Origin: an uncultured Robinsoniella sp.
GTDB taxonomy: Bacteria; Bacillota; Clostridia; Lachnospirales; Lachnospiraceae
Direction: 5' to 3'
DNA length: 64,000 nucleotides
NCBI GenBank assembly: GCA_900540475.1
Contig: UQGG01000016.1
Location: forward strand, 62,001 to 126,000
In this document: one piece after another, positions 15,774 to 24,953 of the stretch
Position numbering within the stretch: position 1 is the first letter of the stretch
Layout: each line of letters starts with the position of its first letter
Program-made: the position numbers and the translations under genes
The notes under the pieces: generated by a model
Databases searched by the model: none
The model's input: only the letters and a program-made list of their open reading frames with translations
What the model was told of the DNA's origin: nothing

Positions 15774-17087
15774 ATGAAAAAGAAAAAACTATTATGCCTG
15801 GGGCTTACGGCTATGCTTGCGGTGTCCAGTCTTGCAGGCTGCGGCAGCAGTGAAAGTAAAACTACAGAATCACAAAAAAAGGAAGAATCAGATACGGTCA
15901 AAATTACTTACTGGGGATGGGATAATAATTTTACGGAACCAATGAAGGAAGCTTTTGAAAAAGCGAACCCGGGCTACGAATTGGAAGTGACCGCAGTTGC
16001 TTATTCGGACTATGTTTCCAAAATACAGCAGAGTGCGGCTTCCGGTGCAGAGCTTCCGGATATCCTGATTGGGGAATCTAATCTGAGAGGACCGCTTTTC
16101 CAGATGGATATCTGGGAGGATCTGTCCCAAGAACCTTATCATGTAAAAAAAGAGGATTATTTTGATTATTCCATTAATAAATCTATGAATGAAAAAGGAG
16201 AAATTCTGGGGATTGAGCAGTCGGTATCACCATCTGCAATGGCTTATAAGAGAAGTGTGGCAGCCGAATATTTTGGTACCGATGACAGGGCAGAGCTGGA
16301 ACAGAAGCTTGCGACAATGGAGGATTATGAAGCTGCTGCAAAAGAAGTTCAGGAAAAGTCTGATGGAAAGGTGTTCCTGTTCAACAGTGCAGGTTCCGTA
16401 TTGGGCTGGCTGTATACTTCTGATACTAAATCTCTGGTCAGTGATGACGGAAGCCTTGATTTTACCGGGAAAATGAAACCCCTTTTAGAAACGGCATGTA
16501 AGCTGAGAGATGCAGGGGCAATTGATAATTTTACGGCTGATACCCCACAGGCAAATGCGGCATATGCAGGTGAAAACCATATCTTATATCCCTGTCCCAA
16601 TTGGGGGATTTCCAACGGAATTAAAGCCAATGACCCGGATGGTTCCGGTAATTGGGGAATGATGATCCCGCCAACGGGAGGATACAGCAACGGCGGTACC
16701 ATTATGGGAATCAGCAAATCTTCTAAGAACAAAGAGGCTGCATGGAAATTTATAGACTGGTGTACCAACTCAGATGAGGGTGTGAAAGCGGCAAAAGAGC
16801 AGGTGTCCTATTATGTACCGGCGAAGAAGTATTATGAGGACAACAGCTATACGACAGATAAGGATACGTATTTTAAGGGTCAGGACATTGGAGAGTTACT
16901 GTATCAGGAGGTTCTTCCCAATATTGAAGTACCTTCCGTCGTAACACCTTATGATTCGGTTGTCCAAAGTGAAGTGATGCTTTTGGCTCAGGCAATGATG
17001 GCTGATAAATCTATGACCTGGGATCAGCTTTTAGAAAAGGGACTTGCCGACGTACAGAGCAAGCTGCCGGATGTAACGGTAAAATAA
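15774..17087 (+). CDS. ABC sugar transporter, solute-binding lipoprotein
   Basis: The 437-residue protein has a lipoprotein signal (LAVSSLAGCGSS, Cys near residue 23). The body is an extracellular solute-binding protein of the MalE-like family 1, with the N-terminal ITYWGWDNN motif and the FTKAN-like FEKANPGYELEV. It captures an oligosaccharide outside the cell and delivers it to the two permeases downstream. The GH42 enzyme and YesMN regulators in the same cluster point to galactosides (inference). AAAGGAGAG stands before the ATG; TATAAT at 15725 has a poor -35, as expected for an activated promoter. Confidence 0.92.
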   Translation: MKKKKLLCLGLTAMLAVSSLAGCGSSESKTTESQKKEESDTVKITYWGWDNNFTEPMKEAFEKANPGYELEVTAVAYSDYVSKIQQSAASGAELPDILIGESNLRGPLFQMDIWEDLSQEPYHVKKEDYFDYSINKSMNEKGEILGIEQSVSPSAMAYKRSVAAEYFGTDDRAELEQKLATMEDYEAAAKEVQEKSDGKVFLFNSAGSVLGWLYTSDTKSLVSDDGSLDFTGKMKPLLETACKLRDAGAIDNFTADTPQANAAYAGENHILYPCPNWGISNGIKANDPDGSGNWGMMIPPTGGYSNGGTIMGISKSSKNKEAAWKFIDWCTNSDEGVKAAKEQVSYYVPAKKYYEDNSYTTDKDTYFKGQDIGELLYQEVLPNIEVPSVVTPYDSVVQSEVMLLAQAMMADKSMTWDQLLEKGLADVQSKLPDVTVK

Positions 17088-17101
17088 GGAATTAAAAACA
17101 T

Positions 17102-17165
17102 AATCTGCTGAGTTAAAACCATAGAATAACTTTCCATTCATAGGTAGTTTAACCGGCAGATTTTT
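17102..17165 (+). terminator. Hairpin between binding-protein and permease genes
   Basis: AATCTGC (17102-17108) pairs with GCAGATT (17156-17162), and GTTAAA pairs with TTTAAC inside, followed by TTTTA. Partial terminators here usually let binding protein be made in excess over permeases. Confidence 0.75.
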
Positions 17166-17191
17166 ATTGTCAAAAAATGGAGGTTGTCAGA

Positions 17192-18106
17192 TTGCAGAAA
17201 CAAAATAAGCTAAGGAATCGAAGTTTAAAATACAGTATTTTTTGGCCGGTAGTATTTATTGCGCCATTTATAATCTTTTATTTGGTATTTAATATTTATC
17301 CATTACTCTACTCCCTGCGGATCAGTTTTTATAAGTGGGACGGTATCGGAGAACAGATCTTTGTAGGAATCAAAAACTATACAGATATTATTACAAAGGA
17401 TCCTAATTTCTGGAAAGCCTTTGGCAATACCCTTATTATTATCATCATTACATATCCCATTGCAATTCTTCTGGGACTTATTATCGCCAGCTTTTTAAGC
17501 AGCCTGAAGAAAGGGGTTCAATTTTTTCAAACCGTCAATTTTCTGCCTTACATTACGACCCCGGTGGCAATCGGTCTGATTTTTTCCTTTTTGTTTGACT
17601 GGAACAGCGGAATTGTGAATTCAGTTGTGAAACTGCTGGGCGGTACGGGCCTGAACTGGCTTGGAGAAGCATGGACGGCGCGGCTTGTAATCGCATTTAT
17701 GATTGGCTGGAAATACATCGGATATTATATGGCACTCTATCTGGCTGGCATAACTTCCATTTCAGAAGAGTTATACGAGGCGGCTAAGGTGGATGGCGCC
17801 GGTGTGATTCAGACATTTGTAAAAATAACCACACCGATGCTGAAACCAATCACCATGTTTATTGTCATGACCAGTATCATCGGAGGACTTCAGCTATTTG
17901 ATGAACCAAATTTACTGTTCCCGGCTACACTCTTTGGCGGACCGGAAAAATCCTGTCTCACAATGGTGGCTCATTTCTACGATGTATCCTTCATGTCCAC
18001 CTCAAGGCTTGGTTACGGAACTGCGGTCGCTTTCAGCCTGTTTATGATTATTGTGGTATTTTCCGTTTGCGGGAACTTTATGATGAAAAGAAAGGCGGAA
18101 GATTAG
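17192..18106 (+). CDS. ABC sugar transporter permease, MalF-type
   Basis: About 304 residues with six membrane segments. The cytoplasmic EAA loop reads EELYEAAKVDGAGVIQTF (about residues 200-217), which contacts the ATPase. The chosen start is TTG at 17192 because GGAGG lies 8 bases upstream; the ATG at 17177 contains that GGAGG and has no ribosome site itself. No ATPase gene is in the cluster, so a shared MsmK-like ATPase elsewhere is expected (established for such systems). Confidence 0.9.
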   Translation: MQKQNKLRNRSLKYSIFWPVVFIAPFIIFYLVFNIYPLLYSLRISFYKWDGIGEQIFVGIKNYTDIITKDPNFWKAFGNTLIIIIITYPIAILLGLIIASFLSSLKKGVQFFQTVNFLPYITTPVAIGLIFSFLFDWNSGIVNSVVKLLGGTGLNWLGEAWTARLVIAFMIGWKYIGYYMALYLAGITSISEELYEAAKVDGAGVIQTFVKITTPMLKPITMFIVMTSIIGGLQLFDEPNLLFPATLFGGPEKSCLTMVAHFYDVSFMSTSRLGYGTAVAFSLFMIIVVFSVCGNFMMKRKAED

Positions 18107-18107
18107 A

Positions 18108-18923
18108 ATGAAGAAAACAAAAGCATTTTTAACCTATTTACTATTAGGATTCATTACTTTGATATCGCTGTATCCATTTTATACGATGATCATTATGGCG
18201 TCTTACCGATCAGAAAATTTATTTCAGCAGATCCCGATTTTACCGGGGAATTATTTTTTGGAAAATCTAAAAGTCGTGATGAGTGCAAACTTTACCCAGA
18301 CATATGTAAATAGTTTGTTGATTGCAGTGATTTCCACGGTGGTCAGTGTTCTTGTGAGCGGTATGATTGGATATGGAATCAATGTATACCAGTTCCGCTT
18401 AAAAAAAATAATTGTCAGTTTCATTATGCTTACGATGATGGTACCCACCCAGATCAGTATTATCGGCTATATGATAGAAATGAGAAAAATGGGATTCCAG
18501 GACAGCCTGTGGCCGATGATATTTGTATGGTTTGCCCATGGCTTCGGCGCCTTTTGGATGATTCAGTTTATTCAGACTTCCGTTCCCATGGAAATTATAG
18601 AGAGTGCCAGAATTGATGGTTCCGGTGAGTTTTCTACTTTTTTAAAAATTGCATTTCCATGTATCAAACCGGCGGTAACCACACTGTCGCTGCTGGTATT
18701 TTTAGGATCCTGGAACAGTTATCTGTATCCACTTGTCTTCTCCAATAGGGAAGAATTGTATACCATACCCATCTTTATCAAGAGTCTTTCGAATATGTAC
18801 CGGACCGATTATGGAGCGCAATTAGTTGGATTGTCCCTGTCTATTGTACCGGTTGTAATCTTGTTTGTCATATGCTCTAAAACCTTTATTAAAGGACTGA
18901 CGGCGGGAGCAGTAAAGGGATAA
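18108..18923 (+). CDS. ABC sugar transporter permease, MalG-type
   Basis: The 271-residue protein has six membrane segments, with the EAA loop PMEIIESARIDGSGEFSTF around residue 165. It starts one base after the stop of the first permease, so the two are co-translated and form the membrane channel. The 113 bases after it hold no gene and lead to the response regulator, which has its own GGAGG. Confidence 0.92.
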   Translation: MKKTKAFLTYLLLGFITLISLYPFYTMIIMASYRSENLFQQIPILPGNYFLENLKVVMSANFTQTYVNSLLIAVISTVVSVLVSGMIGYGINVYQFRLKKIIVSFIMLTMMVPTQISIIGYMIEMRKMGFQDSLWPMIFVWFAHGFGAFWMIQFIQTSVPMEIIESARIDGSGEFSTFLKIAFPCIKPAVTTLSLLVFLGSWNSYLYPLVFSNREELYTIPIFIKSLSNMYRTDYGAQLVGLSLSIVPVVILFVICSKTFIKGLTAGAVKG

Positions 18924-19036
18924 CAAAAGGCAGGCTGGAAACTGTTAAAAGCTGATAAAAAAACTGGGATTCTGGAAGAAATTAGTTCTCTTACCATTCT
19001 AAAAATATGTTAAGATGAATTCCGGAGGTAGGAAAA

Positions 19037-20563
19037 ATGGACAGGATAAAATTATTTATTGTAGATGATGAGCCTATGGCAATCGAATATTTTAAAAGCT
19101 ATCTGACAGGGCTGGATCAGTATGAGCTGGTTGGAGAAGCATATGACGGCAGAATGGGGTATGAATTAATCAGGGAAAAAAGACCGGATATTATATTTGT
19201 GGATATCAGTATGCCCGTTATGGATGGACTTACCCTGGCAGAACAGCTTTTAAAAGACAGCAGAACATGGAAAATTATTCTGCTCTCATCTTACCGGGAG
19301 TTTGACTACGCAAAAAAGGGGCTGGAAATCGGCATCACCTCTTATCTTCTAAAGCATCAGATTACCCAGGATATATTGTCAGCAGAAATAGAAAAGGCCA
19401 TGGGGGAAGTACGGGAGTCGAAAATAACGGAGCGTAAGCTTTTTCATTATAATTTCCGGAAGTTCTTGCTGTCGGAATCAGATTCAGACTCAGGCTCAGA
19501 CCTTACCGAATTTGTCTATAAAAAGGCAGGTGAATTCTTACTTCTGGATATCGTGCCGGATGAACCGGTTCTTTCTTTTGGGCAGACAGAACCCGCAGGA
19601 GGAGTGCCTGATTGGGAGGAAGTGGAAACGTATGAGAGGCGGGGAATTGCCTGCAAAGGGATTATGGAAATGGAGACAGGCCGTTTTACCGCCATTTTGT
19701 TTCTGAAACCCGGTTACAGCGAAAGCCAGAAAAGAGAATGTCTGTTGGAATTCGCTGCTTTGACTCAGCAGTATTTTCACCGGGATAACAGGACGGCGTC
19801 TGTTGTGATTTCACGGTTGATCACAAATTTTTATGCGCTCCCGAAACTTTACCGTGAACTTATGGTCTATGGAGACAGACTTTATCTATATAAAAGGGAT
19901 ACTATAATATTTCAGGCTGATATGGCGCTGCCGTTAACTGACGAGATGTCCGGGGATATATTTCTGGAGCTGCTGGTGGCATTGGAAGCGGGGGAAGATG
20001 AAGCGGTCAGCTGTCTGGAAATGGTGTTTCAAAGGGTAGAAGCAGGTCCGGCAAGAGCAGAATTCTGCCGGATGACACAGGATATCATACAGGTATTAAG
20101 ATCCTTTATGAAGAAAAATAAGATCCAGCCGGAATTATGCAAGGGGCAGGCAGTGCCTTATTCCGTAAGAGAAACCAGAGACTGGATGATCCGGGCGGTA
20201 AAGGAAATGTTTCAGGCGATAGCGGAATCAAAAAATAAATGGAAGTCTGAAGTGACCAGAAGTGCAATTTATTATATGGAAGAAAACTACAGCAGAAATA
20301 TTTCTCTTTGGGATATTGCTGCATACTGCGGTGTAAGTGAAAGCTATCTCAGAAAGAAATTCAAGCTGGAGATGGGAAATACCGTAGTGGATTATCTGAC
20401 AATCCTCAGAATCGATAAGGCTAAGGTGATTCTGAAAAACAAAAGTGTTCGGGTTGTAGATATACATAAAATGGTAGGATTTACTTCCAGCCAGTATTTC
20501 AGCAACGTATTTAAAAAAGTCGAAGGCATCAGTCCAAGTGATTATCGCAATCAGCAGTTCTGA
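19037..20563 (+). CDS. YesN-like response regulator with AraC output domain
   Basis: The 508-residue protein has a receiver domain (residues 1-120) with DDEPMA acidic pocket, phospho-Asp in DIIFVDISMPVMDG and Lys in SYLLKHQ. A long linker domain follows. An AraC-type double HTH is at about 405-505 (SLWDIAAYCGVSESYLRKKF and IHKMVGFTSSQYFSNVFKK). GGAGGTAGGAAAA precedes the ATG. With the next gene it forms a sugar-sensing two-component pair that likely activates the ABC transporter and GH42 genes. Confidence 0.93.
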   Translation: MDRIKLFIVDDEPMAIEYFKSYLTGLDQYELVGEAYDGRMGYELIREKRPDIIFVDISMPVMDGLTLAEQLLKDSRTWKIILLSSYREFDYAKKGLEIGITSYLLKHQITQDILSAEIEKAMGEVRESKITERKLFHYNFRKFLLSESDSDSGSDLTEFVYKKAGEFLLLDIVPDEPVLSFGQTEPAGGVPDWEEVETYERRGIACKGIMEMETGRFTAILFLKPGYSESQKRECLLEFAALTQQYFHRDNRTASVVISRLITNFYALPKLYRELMVYGDRLYLYKRDTIIFQADMALPLTDEMSGDIFLELLVALEAGEDEAVSCLEMVFQRVEAGPARAEFCRMTQDIIQVLRSFMKKNKIQPELCKGQAVPYSVRETRDWMIRAVKEMFQAIAESKNKWKSEVTRSAIYYMEENYSRNISLWDIAAYCGVSESYLRKKFKLEMGNTVVDYLTILRIDKAKVILKNKSVRVVDIHKMVGFTSSQYFSNVFKKVEGISPSDYRNQQF

Positions 20564-20582
20564 CTGGCAAAGGAGAAGGTCT

Positions 20583-22265
20583 ATGAGAAAAGCAGGTATT
20601 AAATATAAACTGATTATAATTACCATGATCGTAACCCTTGGAGTGCTGACCGCGTGTGGAATTCTGTCTTCCCTTTATTTCTTTAATGTATTAAAAAAGC
20701 AGATCTATCAGGATGAAAGGCAAAAATTAAATCAGACAGCAGTCCGAATAGCGGATATTCAGGATGAGATGATGAAAATGGCAAAAATTATCGCCAGTGA
20801 CGGTGAGATTCAGCGGATTATTACAGAAGAAAATGCGGTGGGAATGGTGGAATATTTTTCGGGCAGGCAGCAGGTTACCAACAAACTTTCCCAATATCTG
20901 AACATCCGCCAGGACAGTTACAGTGTGTATATTCTTACAGATCAGTCTGTTTATTTCAGCAATGGGCTGGAGACGGATGAGGATATCAGGCAGGATTACT
21001 GGTATCAGGAAATGGAAGGAAACGGATTTACCGGCGTACATGAAATCTATCAGATGCAGTCGAAAATAAAAACGAGAGTGGTTAGTTACCGCATGCAGTT
21101 CTATGATATGAAAAGCGGTACCAGAGCGCTGGGGGATATCATTATTAATCTGGATTACGAAGAACTCCAGTATAATTTAGATATGAATGATGAAATATTA
21201 GAGGGTTATTGGCTGTCAGATCAGCAGGGAAATAAAATCTGGTCCTACGGGAAGCTTGGTGAGGATACCGAAAATTCCGGGCGCATCGTCCGTCAGGATT
21301 ATCCCATGCCGGATGGGTGGACTTTATCTGCCCAAATATCAGACAGCGGGATCATTTACAAGCTCAGATATATTTTTATATTTTTCAGTGTGCTGTTTTT
21401 GGCGGCTCTTATCGTACTGGCGGCTGTGCTATGGCGCTTTATGGGCATCCTGTTAAACCCCATTGAACAGCTGGTGGAAGGTGCCAAGGAAGTTGGAAAC
21501 GGAAATTTTAATTATCTGGTTAATATTCAAACGGAGGATGAATTTCAGAGGCTGGGGGAGTCCTTTAATACGATGGTAGGTGATATTAAGAATTACATAG
21601 ACACATCCATTCAATATGAGAAGACTGCGAAGGAGATGGAAATCAACCGCCTGATGCTGCAAATTAATCCTCATTTTATTTATAATACGCTGAATTCTAT
21701 TGTATTTATGGCACAGATCAAGGGAAATGAGGATATCGCTATATTTGCAAAGGCTTTTATTTCCCTGCTGCAGGATACCCTGAATGTGGATAAAGATAAG
21801 ATGTATATCAGCCTGGAACAGGAGATGACCAACGTAAAAAATTATCTGATTCTGCAAAGTTACCGCTATGTAAATAGATTCGAAGTGGTCTATGATGTGC
21901 ATGAGGAAACGCTGTCCTGTAAAGTACCGAATGTGTTTATTCAGCCGCTGGTGGAAAATGCCGTATTTCACGGGATCTGCCCGAAGCCGGGGAAAGGTAT
22001 ATTAAAAATATCTTCCAGGCTGGAGGAAGACGGAAATGTGCAGATAACCGTTGAAGACAATGGTGCTGGAATGACCGGGGACCAGATAGAAGCACTTTTG
22101 AACACGGATATGAAGATCCGGGGAGGTATGAGAAAGATTGGAATTTCCAATATCAAAGAACGGATTCAATATATTTATGGTGAAAATTATGGAATGACCA
22201 TTGAAAGCCAGGTGGAAATGGGAACTAAAATAGTGATAAATATACCCTTCGAACCGGTGGAGTAA
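20583..22265 (+). CDS. YesM-like sensor histidine kinase
   Basis: This 560-residue protein starts at the ATG at 20583 (MRKAGIKYKLII) after AAAGGAGAAGGTCT; the frame is open 15 codons further up, without a ribosome site. It has two membrane segments (about 10-32 and 262-288) enclosing a roughly 230-residue extracellular Cache-like sensor. A HAMP domain (about 290-340), the His_kinase phospho-site LMLQINPHFIYNTLNSI (His near 368) and a HATPase domain with VEDNGAGM follow. It senses an extracellular sugar or the loaded binding protein. Confidence 0.93.
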   Translation: MRKAGIKYKLIIITMIVTLGVLTACGILSSLYFFNVLKKQIYQDERQKLNQTAVRIADIQDEMMKMAKIIASDGEIQRIITEENAVGMVEYFSGRQQVTNKLSQYLNIRQDSYSVYILTDQSVYFSNGLETDEDIRQDYWYQEMEGNGFTGVHEIYQMQSKIKTRVVSYRMQFYDMKSGTRALGDIIINLDYEELQYNLDMNDEILEGYWLSDQQGNKIWSYGKLGEDTENSGRIVRQDYPMPDGWTLSAQISDSGIIYKLRYIFIFFSVLFLAALIVLAAVLWRFMGILLNPIEQLVEGAKEVGNGNFNYLVNIQTEDEFQRLGESFNTMVGDIKNYIDTSIQYEKTAKEMEINRLMLQINPHFIYNTLNSIVFMAQIKGNEDIAIFAKAFISLLQDTLNVDKDKMYISLEQEMTNVKNYLILQSYRYVNRFEVVYDVHEETLSCKVPNVFIQPLVENAVFHGICPKPGKGILKISSRLEEDGNVQITVEDNGAGMTGDQIEALLNTDMKIRGGMRKIGISNIKERIQYIYGENYGMTIESQVEMGTKIVINIPFEPVE

Positions 22266-22307
22266 CAGAAGATAAAACGGAATAAACAGAAAAAGACACC
22301 AGAGAAT

Positions 22308-22343
22308 TTAGAGAGCTTAGAGAGCAAAGAGAGCAAAGAGGAT
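22308..22343 (+). repeat. Four tandem 9-bp units before the GH42 gene
   Basis: TTAGAGAGC, TTAGAGAGC, AAAGAGAGC and AAAGAGGAT run head to tail and end at the ribosome site about 10 bases before the start codon. Slippage here could alter the 5' untranslated region. Confidence 0.75.
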
Positions 22344-22352
22344 AAAGAAAAA

Positions 22353-24332
22353 ATGGAAGAAAAGCTTTATTACGGATGCGCCTATTATCCGGAATTATGG
22401 GATGAGGAAGCGGTCGATTCGGATATCCGGCATATGAAGAAACTGGGTATTAATGTAGTACGGATGGGTGAATTTGCCTGGTCCGTGATAGAACCGGAGG
22501 AGGGAAAATTCAATACCGGGTATTTTGCGGGGATAATTCAGAAACTGGACGACCATGGGATTAAGACGATTTTATGCACCCCCACGGCTACGCCGCCAGT
22601 CTGGTTGACTTACGGGCACCCGGAACGGCTGTTTCAAAATCAAAGCGGCGAGAGACTAAGTCATGGGGCAAGGCAGCACTGCTGTATCAATCATCCGTAT
22701 TTTATAGAAAAAGCGAAGATTATTGTGGAGAAAATAGCAGAGTCGGCGGGAAAGCTGCCCGGAGTTATCGGCTGGCAGATTGACAATGAGTTAAAGTGCC
22801 ATGTATCCGAATGCTATTGTGAAACCTGTCTGGCGCTGTGGCACCAGTGGCTGGAAAAACGGTACGGCACCGTGGATCAGCTGAATAAATCATGGGGGAC
22901 AGAGGTATGGAGCGAGCGGTATCTTGCTTTTGAGCAGGTTCCGGCACCGGTTAAAACGCCGTTTCTCCACAATGCATCATTAGAGCAGGCATATAAGCAG
23001 TTTGCCAGGGAAAAGACCAGCCGGTATTGCCATATGCAGGCGGAAATAATAAGAAAGTATTCCTGTCAGCCGATTACCCATAATTCCGGCGAATACTTTG
23101 CACTTGATAATCCCCAATTATTTGAGAAACTGGATTTTGCATCTTTTGATGACTATGCAGAGGCCAAAGATTACGCCATTATGCTAAGAAGCTATGATTA
23201 TTTCCGCATGTTAAAAAAAGAGGTTCCATTCTGGGTTATGGAGACAAGTCCCAATCATAATGGCTGCCTTACCGGTGCCGCAGTACCTCATCCGGCAGGA
23301 TATCTGAAAGCGGAAGCGGCAGCCGCTTACATTGCCGGTGCCCAGGGGTTCTCCTACTGGCTCTTCCGGCAGCAGCAGGCAGGCTGTGAAATAACCCATG
23401 GGTCCATCCTGTATGCCTGGGGAGCTCCCACAACCGGATATACCGATGTAACAGAAGCGGGGCTGGTGAAAGAAAAGATTGAGCCTTATATTATGAAAAC
23501 CCATATTCCCAGAGGGAAAGTGGCATTGATGTATTCGGATACTGCACGGATTACCTATGAGGTGGAGCCATTTGAAAATTATGATTACTGGAAGATGATC
23601 CAGATGGCATATGAAGAGGACATTCCCCACGATATGATGACGGATGTTATACATGAAGATACCGATTTAAAGGGCTATCCGGTATTATATACGCCGTTTA
23701 TGGCAAGTATGAAAGAGGATTTTATAAAAAAAGCGGTCAGCTATGTAGAAAACGGCGGTATTTGGATAACCGGTCCGATGTGCAATTACAGAACCAGCGA
23801 ACATACGGTGCCTTTGGACGGGGGATTTGGAACGCTGGAGCAATATGCAGGAGCAAAAGTTAAGTATCTGGAAAGTTTTACAGATGCAGGTGTCAATGGA
23901 AAAGCATTTGATACCAACATGGAATTGTCCATGCTGAGCGCAGTGTTTGAAGTGAAAGAAGCAAAACCGTTGGGCTTTGTGACATCCGGGAGGCTGGAAG
24001 GAGAAGTCTTTCTTACAGAGCAGCGTTTGGGAAAAGGAAGGCTGATTCTGATTGGATCCCGCCCCAAACAGGGGATCCGGCATAATTTTATGCAGAAACT
24101 CCTGACTCATTATTTAGAAATAAATGGGGTACAGTTTTTCTGGAAATCGAATGGGGGCATTAAGACGGTGGAACGGCTGGGAGATGACGGATCGGTTTAT
24201 CTGTTTGCAGTGGATATGAGCGGAAAAGGGGGATTCTTATCTATTTGTAGAGAATTTGAAGTTGTATTTGGGGAACGAGTGGAAGGCGGGATCGAACTGA
24301 AACCGTATGAAACGGTTTTAGTGCGTGTTTGA
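22353..24332 (+). CDS. Beta-galactosidase, GH42
   Basis: The 659-residue enzyme has the GH42 layout. A TIM barrel opens with YGCAYYPELWDEEAVDSDI, with acid/base Glu in GWQIDNELKCHVSECYC (about residue 147) and nucleophile Glu in PFWVMETSP (about 297). Trimerisation (about 385-590) and small C-terminal beta domains follow. CxxC-like cysteines after the acid/base (CYCETC) fit the zinc site of many GH42 enzymes. There is no signal peptide, so it acts on imported beta-galactosides. It closes the transporter/YesMN cluster. Its stop codon falls inside the 5' end of a dispersed repeat. Confidence 0.93.
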   Translation: MEEKLYYGCAYYPELWDEEAVDSDIRHMKKLGINVVRMGEFAWSVIEPEEGKFNTGYFAGIIQKLDDHGIKTILCTPTATPPVWLTYGHPERLFQNQSGERLSHGARQHCCINHPYFIEKAKIIVEKIAESAGKLPGVIGWQIDNELKCHVSECYCETCLALWHQWLEKRYGTVDQLNKSWGTEVWSERYLAFEQVPAPVKTPFLHNASLEQAYKQFAREKTSRYCHMQAEIIRKYSCQPITHNSGEYFALDNPQLFEKLDFASFDDYAEAKDYAIMLRSYDYFRMLKKEVPFWVMETSPNHNGCLTGAAVPHPAGYLKAEAAAAYIAGAQGFSYWLFRQQQAGCEITHGSILYAWGAPTTGYTDVTEAGLVKEKIEPYIMKTHIPRGKVALMYSDTARITYEVEPFENYDYWKMIQMAYEEDIPHDMMTDVIHEDTDLKGYPVLYTPFMASMKEDFIKKAVSYVENGGIWITGPMCNYRTSEHTVPLDGGFGTLEQYAGAKVKYLESFTDAGVNGKAFDTNMELSMLSAVFEVKEAKPLGFVTSGRLEGEVFLTEQRLGKGRLILIGSRPKQGIRHNFMQKLLTHYLEINGVQFFWKSNGGIKTVERLGDDGSVYLFAVDMSGKGGFLSICREFEVVFGERVEGGIELKPYETVLVRV

Positions 24333-24477
24333 AAATTCTTCCCGCCAGCTGCATGCCTCACTTTGCGGTATTTTTGCCCTGAATTCAGGTTATGCAGCCC
24401 GCTATGCGTCCTGCATCCAGGTGAAAATTTCACAAAATGTGGCGATAAGCTGCCAGAAAGCAATTTTAAATCATGTT
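24323..24477. repeat. Dispersed intergenic repeat, most complete copy
   Basis: Parts recur elsewhere in this window. Bases 24323-24338 (GCGTGTTTGAAAATTC) equal 63823-63838; 24373-24421 resemble 3063-3111; 24438-24470 resemble 42164-42196. The outer ends (TTTGAAAATT and AATTTTAAA) are roughly inverted, and several internal palindromes exist (CCTGAATTCAGG). It fills the gap between the GH42 and HxlR genes. It looks like a non-coding MITE- or REP-like element. Confidence 0.65.
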
Positions 24478-24816
24478 CTAACGCGTCAGTTCATCCCAGT
24501 GCTCATCACCCCATTTTTTTAAGTGCAGCATAACCGGTATCAGACTGTTACCCAATTCAGTTAAATGGTATTCCACATGGGGCGGCACTTCCTGAAAGTC
24601 ATGTCTTATCAGTATTCCGGAAGATTCCAGCTCCCGCAGCTGTTTTACCAATGAGGATTCTGCGATATGCCCAATGTGCCGCCTTAGTTTACCAAATCTG
24701 TGGACATCTTCAAATGCAATATAATATATAATTTCGATCTTCCATTTTCCACCCAGAATTTTTTGAATAGTAGAAATAACAGGGCATCTTTCTATGGACA
24801 ATTGGTCTTTTTTCAT
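24478..24816 (-). CDS. HxlR-family transcriptional regulator
   Basis: The 112-residue winged-helix protein has the HxlR pattern: Cys in RCPVISTIQKILGGKWKI (Cys 11 is the usual redox sensor), then FGKLRRHIGHIAESSLVKQL and VEYHLTELG. Such proteins repress divergent redox or electrophile-response genes. It is divergent from the flavodoxin/ferredoxin gene, and TACT half-sites lie between them (TACTAC and AGTACTTTTC), so control of that gene is likely. Confidence 0.9.
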   Translation of the reverse strand: MKKDQLSIERCPVISTIQKILGGKWKIEIIYYIAFEDVHRFGKLRRHIGHIAESSLVKQLRELESSGILIRHDFQEVPPHVEYHLTELGNSLIPVMLHLKKWGDEHWDELTR

Positions 24817-24953
24817 CTGTTGCTGTCTCCTAACTTTTTACATAGTATAGCCATAAGCGTGAGAAATTGCAATATACTACAAAAAAGTTCAGTACTTTTC
24901 TTTTTGCGGCAGGATGATATAATCTGCTTATCTTACAAGAGGAGAGTGACAAA

